Assembly (NCBI RefSeq): GCF_902150045.1
Contig: NZ_CABFVU010000002.1
Coordinates: 1,290,001 to 1,354,000, forward strand
DNA: 64,000 nucleotides
Source of the DNA: Chitinophaga polysaccharea
Lineage (GTDB): Bacteria; Bacteroidota; Bacteroidia; Chitinophagales; Chitinophagaceae
Reading direction: 5' to 3'
The first letter of the stretch is position 1. Each line of letters opens with the position of its first letter. The translations under genes and the position numbers were made by a program. Under the pieces are notes generated by a model. That model was not told the DNA's origin and searched no databases. It was given only the letters and a program-made list of their open reading frames with translations. Shown here piece by piece: positions 42,686 to 50,796 of this stretch.

Positions 42686-44113
42686 TTATCTCGGGTTCAG
42701 TGCCATTCCGTCGTTCACTGCTTCTGCAGGCAGCTGTAATAGTCTTCTTTTATCGCCCGGGGCCAGGGTAGTGCTGAAGCCGGGAGATCCGGTGTGTACT
42801 ACCGGGATATCCAAACGGAGAATATCAAACCAGCGGAGACCTTCCTGCATGTAAGTAACCCTTTTCATATAAAGCGCCGTTTCAATCATGGATTCATCCT
42901 GCGGCAGGCCGTAAAAGTTCATCATTTTTGAAATGGTAACGTTGTGCCTGGAAGGGTTGTAATTGGAAATGTTTTTACTTACCCAGGTATTCATGTCGGT
43001 AATGGCTGCGCTGTAATTCTTTAAGCGGATATTGGCTTCCACCCTGTTCAGGAGCACTTCATCCATGCTCAGAAGCGACATTACAGTGACATCGCCTTTG
43101 AATTTAGGGAAGTTAAAATACTGAGGCCCTGAGCCATAGATAGACATGGCCAGGTTGCCGCCCGTTACGTTATTCGAAAGGAAGTATTCCTGGTTGATCT
43201 GCGTGCCTATACCATAACGGTAGCTATAATAGTTATCTGGGTATTTGGTGCCCGGCGCCTCCTGCAGCAGGATATTGGCGGGATTGGAAGCGTGGTTATA
43301 GTAGAGCACCATATTGTCGTAAGACATACCATAGAACGCATCCTGGTCGCGGATCAGGTTAGCCGGACTGGCGCTGCCGAAAACAGCGGTGCTATGTTCC
43401 ACTACTTTTGCATAATCCCGTTTGAATAAGTAGAACCTTGCAGCAAAAGCATGTGCAGCCTGCCGGGTGAAATGGTATTTGGGGGCGCTGGCATACAGTT
43501 CGTCTTTCAGCAGGGGCAGGCCCGTAGTAAGGTCACTTTCAATTTTCTGGTATACGGCAGCTACGGTTCCCCTGTCGTATTTGTTAAATACAGAAGTACT
43601 GATAGTGGTCATATAAGGTACGCCCGGATCGCTGGCAGCGGTAGTGGGGTTATATGCTTTTGCAAACAGGGTAACCAGCATAAAATGTGCATATGCCCTG
43701 CATACGAGGGCTTCGCCTTTTTGCGCGGAGTAGTTGGCTGAGTCGGGGCCACTGCAATAAGACAATGCCTGGTTAGCCACTGCAATAGCGGCGTAACAGG
43801 AATCCCAGTAAGCAATGGGACCATCAGCGGAAATATCATCGGCATCCTGGTACTTGAAAGTTTGGGTGTTGATCAGGAATGTTTGCGGATCAATACCTAC
43901 ACCAGTGTTGCCTTTATCTTCCACGTTATCGCTCATCGCTTCGCAGAACAGCATATAACTGGCATGCGGGTACGCAGTGGTGAGCAGCTGGGTTACCTGT
44001 GCAGGCGTGGTGATCACCGTCCTGTTATCCGGCAGTGTTTCCAGGTATTTCTTACAGCCCGGTGCCGCCAGGATGGCGGTAAACAAGCCTATATAAGTGA
44101 GTAGTTTTTTCAT
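42686..44113 (-). CDS. RagB/SusD family nutrient-binding outer-membrane lipoprotein
   Basis: A 475-residue SusD homologue. The signal ends at lipidated C20 (LAAPGCKKYLETLPDN), followed by the typical KYLETxP opening. The helical TPR-like framework shows AIAVANQALSYC, EALVCRAYAHFMLVTLFAKAYN and a C-terminal ALYMKRVTYMQEGLRWFDILR. It is the surface lid of the SusC transporter encoded 17 bp upstream. The start at 44113 is chosen over one two codons upstream because it directly opens the signal. Confidence 0.95.
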   Translation of the reverse strand: MKKLLTYIGLFTAILAAPGCKKYLETLPDNRTVITTPAQVTQLLTTAYPHASYMLFCEAMSDNVEDKGNTGVGIDPQTFLINTQTFKYQDADDISADGPIAYWDSCYAAIAVANQALSYCSGPDSANYSAQKGEALVCRAYAHFMLVTLFAKAYNPTTAASDPGVPYMTTISTSVFNKYDRGTVAAVYQKIESDLTTGLPLLKDELYASAPKYHFTRQAAHAFAARFYLFKRDYAKVVEHSTAVFGSASPANLIRDQDAFYGMSYDNMVLYYNHASNPANILLQEAPGTKYPDNYYSYRYGIGTQINQEYFLSNNVTGGNLAMSIYGSGPQYFNFPKFKGDVTVMSLLSMDEVLLNRVEANIRLKNYSAAITDMNTWVSKNISNYNPSRHNVTISKMMNFYGLPQDESMIETALYMKRVTYMQEGLRWFDILRLDIPVVHTGSPGFSTTLAPGDKRRLLQLPAEAVNDGMALNPR

Positions 44114-44130
44114 AATCAATACTTTTTGGA

Positions 44131-47100
44131 TTAAAGGCTTACCCTCAGGGAAACGGTTATCTGTTTATTGACAGGCAATGCTACCCCGCCGGTGTTATAA
44201 AACTCCGGGTCCTGCCCGTGCAGGCGCTCGTCTGCGTAGATGAGCCACAAGTTATTTCCCGTAGCCGTAAGCGATCCGCCTTTTAACCCGATACGACCCA
44301 GCAATGGCGCGGGGATCTGGTAGCTGAGGGTCACTGATTTCAATCTTACAAAACCACCATCTGCTACGCGGTCACTGGAAAAGTTATAGTTGTTGTAAGG
44401 ATAGGCGGTATTCGACAAAAGGTCCGTTTGTGTGTAGATGTCGGCCACGGAAGGAATATTTGTTTTCTTATCATCTCCCGGTAAACTCCATCTTCCCTTA
44501 AATTCATTTGGCAGGGAATTGAAATCGGTATAATTGGTGGTATATACCGGTGTAAGCCTGATCTTGTTTCCTGCCTGGTAAGTGATCAGTGCGCTGAGGG
44601 AGAAGTCCTTATAACGGAAAGTATTGCTCCATCCGCCTGTGACGGTAGGATCCGCAGGGCCTTCATATTTCAGGTACTTTACATTATGACTTTGCAGGTA
44701 TACGCCCGGCGATACGGTGCCGGTATCATTAATGAAACGCGCCACGCCTGTATTAGGGTCCAGTCCTGCGTTCTGCAGGGAGAACAGTCCGCGTACAGGA
44801 TAGCCTTCCAGTGCACCGCCGCCTTCACCCACGAGGTTGAAGATCACCGGGTTGTTTTTGGCATTGGTGATAAGGGTGTTGTTATAACTGAAGATGAAGG
44901 TACTGGTGAGACCCACATTTTTCTGCGCGATGATTTTGCCGGTAAGCGCTACATCAATACCATGCGATTTCATATCGGCATAGTTGGCAAACTGGTTAAC
45001 CTGTCCGCCCACGCCGGAAGTTTTGATCAGGCCGATAAGGTCAAAACTTTTCCTGCGGTAGTAATCGAAGGTGAACCCGAGTCTTTCATCCAGGAAACCA
45101 ACATCGGCGCCAAGATCCAGTTCATATTTTTTCTCCCAGGTAAGATCAGAATTTTCCAGTGCCTGTATCAGGATGGCTGTTTGCTGATCGGTGAGATAGG
45201 GCCTGGCGGTTACAAACGACCGGAGTATGGCGGTGGTATTGGTAGCAGCGCCGGTGCTGGCGTTCAGCCCGTAGCTGGCTTTCAGCATCAGGTGACTGAT
45301 GGCGCGGGAATTTTTCAGGAAATCTTCCTGGTCAACGTTCCAGTTACCTGCCACCGTCCATGTGGGCAGCCAGCGGGCATTGGGAGAGCTGCCCAGCCTG
45401 TTGGAACCATCTTCGCGCACCGTAGCCTGGAGCGTATATTTATTTTTATACGTATAGGCGGCATTGGCATAAAATGCGATGAAGCGATCGTATTCATTGC
45501 TTACACCATAATAGGTTTTATTGCCTTCCGTCATTTTTTTGATGAAGAGATAATCCACGAAAGGTGTTCCGCCGCTGTTGTACTGGTAGCCTACACCCAC
45601 GTTGTTGGAAGTTTGGCGGTCGGCATATTTTACTTCCTGTCCGGCCAGTATGTTCAGCTGGTGCATATCGTCGTTGAACGACTGGTTATAGGTGAACTGG
45701 TTACGGAACGTATAGTTTTTCAGTTCCACATCATTTCTCCGGTAAAACCCTCCGTAGGGTAATACTACTACTGCCGGGTCGTTAGGGAAGTCTGGGTTTT
45801 TATAAAGGAACTTATTCCGCTGGTTAATGATGCTATTGCCGTTGGCACGGTAGGCATTGGCTTCATTGGAGTTTTCGTTTGATTTATGTTCCGCGCTGGT
45901 CCTGGCATAACGGATAGCGCCGGTGAAATCGTAACTGAAGTGATTATTGAATTTATAGTTCAGGTTACCCTGCAACCTGAAATCGATCACGTTAAGGTCT
46001 GTGAAATTATTCCTGGTTTCATCGATGATGTTAAACGGTGCGAAATTCCGTGTAAAGTACTCCAGCTGGCCGTTTTCATCGTATGCCCTTAACGCCCTGC
46101 TGGTGCTCAGTGCATAGGAGAAGGGGTTGATGTCGAAGTCCCTGGAATAGGTGCCCTGTACCACGTCTGATACGCGGTCTTCCGTGCCTGGCGCGCGTTG
46201 CTGGCGTACGTTACCATTGATCTGCAACCCGTAACTCAGTTTATTGTTAGGGGTATAGTTGGCCCGCATGTTCACGGTATACCGTTTCACATTATCAGCA
46301 ATGGTCCATCCTGCATCGTTGAAGAAGCTGGTGGAGAGATAAAGCTGTGATTTTTCGCTGCCGGTAGACAGGCTGAGGGAATGTTCCTGCTGAAGGGAAT
46401 TACGGAACAGGATATCGAACCAGTCGGTGTTGGCGTTGGCATATTGCATCAGCCATTTTTGCCGGCCTTCAGGGGTATTGAGCACTGCAAACTTATCACT
46501 GCCGTCGGGATATTGGAGAAGGCGGCCCAGTTTACCGTAAATACCCGAGGTCGGTTCGTTGATCTGTTCTGCATATTCCAGCAGTGTTTTACGTTCCAGT
46601 TCAGCGTACACCGACATCTGGTCGGCCGAGTTCATGATATCATAATTTTCGTAGGAGGGTTTCAGTTGTACGCCGAAGTTGCCGGTGTAGGAAATAAGCG
46701 CCCTGCCTGCTTTACCTTTTTTGGTAGTGATAACAATAACGCCGTTCATGGCGCGGGCGCCGTAAAGGGCAGTGGCTGCGGCATCTTTCAGGATGTCGAA
46801 GGTTTCAATATCGTTGGAGTTCAGCCCTGCTACTGCGGAGCCCAGCAGTGTATTGATATTGCCGCTGGAAAGCTGTTCGTTGGATACATTCACGATATCT
46901 TCCAGCACCACGCCGTCTACCACCCACAGTGGTTTGTTTTCACCGGAGATAGAAGTAGCGCCGCGGATACGCACTTTAGGTGCAGAGCCGAATGTACCGG
47001 AAACGTTTTGTACGCTTACACCGGAAGCACGGCCTTCCAGCATACGGCTCACATCCTGCACACCGTCTATTTTTACGTTATCTGCTTTAAGGGTAACGGC

Positions 47101-47493
47101 TGCGCCGGCAAATTTTTTACGGTCAATGTTCTGGAAGCCGGTTACTACCACACTGCCGAGTTCTGTTACATCTTCCTCAAGGGCAATCACCAGGTTGGCG
47201 GTAGCCCTTACTTCCCTGGATTTATAGCCCACGGCAGATATTACCAGTGTGGCGCCATCCGGTACATCGAGGTCAAATGCACCTGCCGCATTGGTGATCG
47301 CGCCCCTGGTGGAGCCTTTTATTTTTACCGAGGCGCCGGGCAAGGGTTCGCCTTTGGCATTACGGACGATGCCATGTACAGGGCCCGCTGGTTTTGAGGT
47401 TTGCCGCAATGCATCAGGCGGAAGTTTTTCCAGGGAATCCCTGGCGCTTGCCTGCAATGAAAGCGCGAGCAGAAAAAGGGAGAGTAGCTTCAT
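44131..47493 (-). CDS. SusC/RagA family TonB-linked outer-membrane protein
   Basis: A 1120-residue TonB-dependent transporter. After a signal peptide (MKLLSLFLLALSLQASA) comes the carboxypeptidase-like CNA_B domain (GIVRNAKGEPLPGASVKI and so on), then the plug with ELGSVVVTGFQNIDRKKF, PLWVVDGVVL, DAAATALYGARAMNGVIVIT, and a 22-strand-type barrel ending NKQITVSLRVSL. The chosen ATG at 47493 opens the signal; an in-frame start at 47583 adds 30 non-signal residues. It heads a five-gene operon. The substrate is not indicated, but the neighbouring peptidase suggests a peptide or glycopeptide. Confidence 0.95.
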   Translation of the reverse strand: MKLLSLFLLALSLQASARDSLEKLPPDALRQTSKPAGPVHGIVRNAKGEPLPGASVKIKGSTRGAITNAAGAFDLDVPDGATLVISAVGYKSREVRATANLVIALEEDVTELGSVVVTGFQNIDRKKFAGAAVTLKADNVKIDGVQDVSRMLEGRASGVSVQNVSGTFGSAPKVRIRGATSISGENKPLWVVDGVVLEDIVNVSNEQLSSGNINTLLGSAVAGLNSNDIETFDILKDAAATALYGARAMNGVIVITTKKGKAGRALISYTGNFGVQLKPSYENYDIMNSADQMSVYAELERKTLLEYAEQINEPTSGIYGKLGRLLQYPDGSDKFAVLNTPEGRQKWLMQYANANTDWFDILFRNSLQQEHSLSLSTGSEKSQLYLSTSFFNDAGWTIADNVKRYTVNMRANYTPNNKLSYGLQINGNVRQQRAPGTEDRVSDVVQGTYSRDFDINPFSYALSTSRALRAYDENGQLEYFTRNFAPFNIIDETRNNFTDLNVIDFRLQGNLNYKFNNHFSYDFTGAIRYARTSAEHKSNENSNEANAYRANGNSIINQRNKFLYKNPDFPNDPAVVVLPYGGFYRRNDVELKNYTFRNQFTYNQSFNDDMHQLNILAGQEVKYADRQTSNNVGVGYQYNSGGTPFVDYLFIKKMTEGNKTYYGVSNEYDRFIAFYANAAYTYKNKYTLQATVREDGSNRLGSSPNARWLPTWTVAGNWNVDQEDFLKNSRAISHLMLKASYGLNASTGAATNTTAILRSFVTARPYLTDQQTAILIQALENSDLTWEKKYELDLGADVGFLDERLGFTFDYYRRKSFDLIGLIKTSGVGGQVNQFANYADMKSHGIDVALTGKIIAQKNVGLTSTFIFSYNNTLITNAKNNPVIFNLVGEGGGALEGYPVRGLFSLQNAGLDPNTGVARFINDTGTVSPGVYLQSHNVKYLKYEGPADPTVTGGWSNTFRYKDFSLSALITYQAGNKIRLTPVYTTNYTDFNSLPNEFKGRWSLPGDDKKTNIPSVADIYTQTDLLSNTAYPYNNYNFSSDRVADGGFVRLKSVTLSYQIPAPLLGRIGLKGGSLTATGNNLWLIYADERLHGQDPEFYNTGGVALPVNKQITVSLRVSL

Positions 47494-47865
47494 AGTTAAC
47501 AGCGATTTATTTGAATATAATCCGGGCAATGTAGGGGAGTAGGGAAATGCCCCCAGCTTTCTACATCTTTTGGTTGAATGCATAAAGAGGTAATAAGGAT
47601 TAGTCTTATTCTGGTTGATATCACTATCGCTTCCCGGCAGTATTTAAAATGGCTCCGAACAAAAAAAACAAACTTACCGGGATCTTATCTACATCGGTAC
47701 ATTTATCATAGTGTATGAAGCTAATTTAACTAAAATTATAATACCATCTGAAGCAAAAAAGAGGAACGGTCAATTTGTTATGACAGCGGTCACGCATTTT
47801 GCCGTAAACGTTTTTTGCTGTATTTTGCTTCCTTTCTATGGAACTAATCCCATCATTCCAACATC
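47494..47865. other. Divergent regulatory gap between susC and the ECF sigma gene
   Basis: The 372 bp contain no credible gene. It is AT-rich in the middle and holds the -7 element of susC (minus strand, 47669-47676). Only a degenerate TATTTTG is seen upstream of the sigma gene. Confidence 0.6.
47669..47676 (-). promoter_or_regulatory. Candidate -7 element of the susC operon
   Basis: The minus strand reads TAAGTTTG, an exact TAnnTTTG match, 176 nt upstream of the chosen susC start. This implies a long 5' leader. Confidence 0.5.
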
Positions 47866-48447
47866 ATGCATGATAATGAATTATGGTACTCCTATAAGGA
47901 AGGAGATGTAAAAGCCCTGGAAGGATTATATGAACAGTATTATTCCCCGCTCACGAATTACGGATTTAAATTTACGCCCGATAATGTATGCATAGAAGAA
48001 AGCATGCAGGATCTTTTCCTGAAGCTATGGCAGAACAGGGAGCGTATTACACGTCCGCCGGCAGTGAAGCAATACCTGTATCTTTCCTTCCGGCGCATCC
48101 TGCTCCGCAGGCTGGAGTATAATCCATCCCGGCATGAAGAGGAACTGAGCGGGGAACATATTCCTTTTCGGTTTGATCTTACCTGTGAGCACCCGGTAGT
48201 GAAGAAAGAGCGCATGGAGGAACTTATGGTGAAAGCCAATGCATTGCACAGCGCTTTAACTAACCGGCAGCGGGAAGCAGTATTTCTGAAATATTATGAG
48301 GAGCTTTCCTACGAAGAGATTGCAGAGATCATGCACATGAGCACTGGGGTGGCCAACATACTGATCTACCGGGCCCATGAGCGTTTGCGCGAACAGTTCC
48401 GCGATTTTACCCTGCTTCAGCTCCTGTATCTTTTGAAGCGGTCCTGA
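47866..48447 (+). CDS. ECF-type RNA polymerase sigma factor
   Basis: A 193-residue sigma-70 family protein with regions 2 and 4 only. Region 2 includes LEGLYEQYYSPLTNYGFKF and MQDLFLKLWQNRERI. Region 4 (about residues 128-180) has LTNRQREAVFLKYYEELSYEEIAEIMHMS and IYRAHERLREQF. In Bacteroidetes such factors often control neighbouring SusCD operons together with a FecR-type anti-sigma, but no anti-sigma gene is beside this one. It is divergent from susC. A strong terminator follows. Confidence 0.93.
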   Translation: MHDNELWYSYKEGDVKALEGLYEQYYSPLTNYGFKFTPDNVCIEESMQDLFLKLWQNRERITRPPAVKQYLYLSFRRILLRRLEYNPSRHEEELSGEHIPFRFDLTCEHPVVKKERMEELMVKANALHSALTNRQREAVFLKYYEELSYEEIAEIMHMSTGVANILIYRAHERLREQFRDFTLLQLLYLLKRS

Positions 48448-48481
48448 AAAGATCTCCTGTAAATAATTAAAAAAGAAAAAA
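48112..48481. terminator. Bidirectional intrinsic terminator
   Basis: The hairpin lies at 48481-48512: AGCAGCGAAGA (48481-48491), loop ACA, TCTTCGCTGCT (48495-48505), an 11-bp perfect stem followed by a T-tract and preceded by an A-rich stretch. It serves both the sigma gene and the convergent 612-residue gene. The end coordinate of this record should be read as 48512. Confidence 0.3.
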
Positions 48482-48512
48482 GCAGCGAAGAACATCTTCG
48501 CTGCTTTTTTTT
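48481..48512. terminator. Bidirectional intrinsic terminator between sigma factor and 612-residue gene
   Basis: Perfect 11-bp stem AGCAGCGAAGA / TCTTCGCTGCT with a 3-nt loop, T8 on the right and an A-rich run on the left, in the 66-bp gap between the two stop codons. This is the cleanest terminator in the window and replaces the preceding record with a mistyped end. Confidence 0.92.
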
Positions 48513-48513
48513 G

Positions 48514-50352
48514 CTATGCTGTTTTACAGAAAGCTATGTGATCATGTATCAGCGGTATTTTCTGGTAGCCGTTGGTAAGACCCAGTTGCAGGTCAAGCCA
48601 GAGGATATACGCGCATGGCTCCATGCCGGTGGTAGAAAACACCAGGCTGTTGTTATGGTATTCTGCTGCGGCCGGTGGTGGTTCGCCATTGAAAGCAGAC
48701 GGCAGTACCGGGTTTCCTTCAAAGCGGATAGTAAATGCTTCGATGTGCGGATGTGCAATGGTATACTGTGCGGTAACGGTGGTGGTAATACCGCCGCAGC
48801 CGTGGCCACTGCCGGTAGTTTCACCGATTTCGAGCATCGCTGCAGCAGCAATATTTTCGTCGCCGGTATAGCCCCAGCCCGGGTGCCTTCTTTGTTTATA
48901 ATTTACATTGGATACTACTATCTTCTCCAGTGTATTGACGGCGGTGAGCGTAGTAGTGCCAACTTTCCTTGCTTCGAAAATAATCTTGAAAGTATGAACA
49001 TTGGCTCTTTGCGCAGGAGGTACCGCATTGCCGGCTACGAGCACGGAAGGAGCGGTAAGATCAAAATTATCCCTTGCGAAGGCGGTGCCGGCGGCATTGA
49101 GCGCCAGTTGCGAAGTATTGAGGATGGCCAGTACACCGTTGGTAGGCGTAAAGATACCGGTGGTCAGGTTGTTGCCACGGGGCACAGGGATCCATACTTC
49201 GCCGGCGCTGTTGAGGGCAGGGGTAACAATTACGGAATCGTGCGTCCAGGTGGTGGGACCGGTTTGCTTCAGCAGTTCGCCGATCTTGAATGGCAGCAGT
49301 GCGCTGAGCACCTGTGCAGCGCTGAGCTCATAGCTGGTATCGGCATTGATGATGCGGAAGCGGTATTCCATTTCATTGGAGTTGGTACCGCTGGGCAGGG
49401 TGCCGTTGAGATCCAGCGTGCCATAGAAAGAGAGACGGGGCACATCGGTAGTGTATCCCTGCGCATCGAACTGGGCCGCGGTGGGACCAATGTCGTAGGC
49501 GCCTACTCTTTCGAAGAGGGCGGGTACTTCATTGTTGGGAGTGATGTTGTCCGGTACGCAGAGCTCAATACAAAAGCAGGGGCCGCGATTGGTGCGGTCT
49601 GCACGGTGACCGGTACTACGGTCTTCCTTCAGCAATACAGCACCGGACACCGGTTCTGTGATGCTGAAGTAAAGATCCGGTCCGGCGGGCCATTCCACGT
49701 TAAGCCAGGGCGAAAGGAGCGTCTGGCTGAAATCGGCCATGGTATAATCAATCCGGAAATGACCGCTGGCATCAGTGAGCTGGCTGCCGAGCGGATCATC
49801 CTGGAGCCAGTCTACATCAAAGGCGGCTACGCGCAGGCCTTGCAGGGGCTTCTGGGTTTTACAGTTGACCACGCGGCCGCAAATTACCCACGCATCATAT
49901 TTAGCCCTGATAAGGCACCACCACCGGCTGGGGATCAAATATTCCCAGGAGGCGAGGAAATCATTTTCCTGCGCACGCCAACGGGGTTGCAGCGTGGTGA
50001 TGTGGAACTGTAAAGTGGGCAGCGGGCCCGGATAGGGTTTGGGGCGCGGCACATTGCCGCATTCGAAGTCGATGTCGAATGCTTCGCCTTCATATTTGCT
50101 GTCCCGCCCCAGTGTAAAGGAGAAGTTGCCTTCTGCATCGGTGAGGGTTTCCGCCAGCAGGTTGCCGGCTTTCTTTTTGGCTTCTTCCGCAGATACTTCA
50201 TGGAAGGTTTCCTTTTCCGCGGCGGTGGCCTGCAGGATCACTTCCCGTGAAACTGCAGCCCGGTAAAGCCTGATCTTAACGTTGGCAATGGCTTCTATGC
50301 AGTATTTGTCGCACAGAAGTCCTTTTAAATTGCCTTTGAACTGGTAGCTCAT
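48514..50352 (-). CDS. Large protein of unknown function with two transthyretin/CNA_B-like domains
   Basis: A 612-residue protein without signal peptide or membrane helix; I do not recognise the family. Two beta-sandwich segments resemble carboxypeptidase-regulatory (CNA_B-like) folds: residues about 8-110 (GLLCDKYCIEAIANVKIRLY ... LTDAEGNFSFTLG) and about 155-235 (GRVVNCKTQKPLQGLRVAAF ... LTDASGHFRIDY). The later half is Gly/Thr/Pro-rich with no cytosolic-enzyme motif and has several conserved-looking cysteines (CFCIELCVPDN). It is monocistronic. The lack of an export signal on an apparently extracellular-type architecture is odd, as is its large isolated gene. Confidence 0.8.
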   Translation of the reverse strand: MSYQFKGNLKGLLCDKYCIEAIANVKIRLYRAAVSREVILQATAAEKETFHEVSAEEAKKKAGNLLAETLTDAEGNFSFTLGRDSKYEGEAFDIDFECGNVPRPKPYPGPLPTLQFHITTLQPRWRAQENDFLASWEYLIPSRWWCLIRAKYDAWVICGRVVNCKTQKPLQGLRVAAFDVDWLQDDPLGSQLTDASGHFRIDYTMADFSQTLLSPWLNVEWPAGPDLYFSITEPVSGAVLLKEDRSTGHRADRTNRGPCFCIELCVPDNITPNNEVPALFERVGAYDIGPTAAQFDAQGYTTDVPRLSFYGTLDLNGTLPSGTNSNEMEYRFRIINADTSYELSAAQVLSALLPFKIGELLKQTGPTTWTHDSVIVTPALNSAGEVWIPVPRGNNLTTGIFTPTNGVLAILNTSQLALNAAGTAFARDNFDLTAPSVLVAGNAVPPAQRANVHTFKIIFEARKVGTTTLTAVNTLEKIVVSNVNYKQRRHPGWGYTGDENIAAAAMLEIGETTGSGHGCGGITTTVTAQYTIAHPHIEAFTIRFEGNPVLPSAFNGEPPPAAAEYHNNSLVFSTTGMEPCAYILWLDLQLGLTNGYQKIPLIHDHIAFCKTA

Positions 50353-50796
50353 GACATTTTATTTTGGGGTTATCGGAAACAGGAGCAGGTGCTTTTTGGG
50401 GTGTTAGTTATCATAAATTTTGGAGCTGTTGGTACAGTTGTAATGGCGCCTGCTGCTTTAGCAAAGCTCCACCTAAATTCATTCGCCATCAAGAGGATAA
50501 CTGCGCAAATTCAGGAATGCGTAGATATCACGCGGTGGCGGGAAAGTGCTGATAAACGGAAGGGTATCCGGGAGGGATGGGATAAAGGCGTTTGTCTTCC
50601 CGGTTAGGTTGAGCAACATGAAAGAAGATAGCTTTCCCATGTCCATTTCCGGACATCCCCTGTATTAAATCCGGACAAATTATAAATTCCCCTTATTCAA
50701 TTCCCCCTGATTTTAATGCTTCGCCCCGCTGGCATTTTGTTCGCTGCATTTCCCCGGCTTGTGTGACCGGTATTCCCAACTTCCAACTTTCTGCCC
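50353..50796. other. 444-bp non-coding gap with TCCGGACA sites
   Basis: Only short, low-quality reading frames are present. The right side carries ATGTCC-N6-GGACAT (50639-50656) and a further CCGGACA (50671-50677) upstream of the permease gene; otherwise nothing is recognised. Confidence 0.55.
50639..50677. promoter_or_regulatory. Inverted repeat plus third half-site upstream of the permease
   Basis: ATGTCC (50639-50644) and GGACAT (50651-50656) form a perfect 6-bp inverted repeat with a 6-bp spacer; CCGGACA recurs at 50671-50677, about two helical turns on. The first of these reads TTCCGGACATC and the second ATCCGGACAAA. They look like binding sites for a regulator. Confidence 0.5.

Noticed and set aside
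44686-45762. Long plus-strand frames opposite susC.
   Set aside because: They lie wholly inside the susC barrel-coding region and lack protein-like motifs.
47800-47840. TATTTTGC near the sigma gene and similar sequences near 10550, 12320 and 58865 as promoters.
   Set aside because: They have one base fewer than TAnnTTTG, and AT-rich gaps give such matches by chance; not listed as promoters.
48481-48512. A mistyped duplicate record of this terminator in the feature list.
   Set aside because: The record ending at 48112 is a coordinate slip; the correct span is 48481-48512 and only that record should be used.
48511-50013. A 500-codon open frame on the plus strand opposite the 612-residue gene.
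   Set aside because: It mirrors the real minus-strand gene, has low-complexity Gly/Ala-rich composition and no recognisable domains, so it is a shadow frame.
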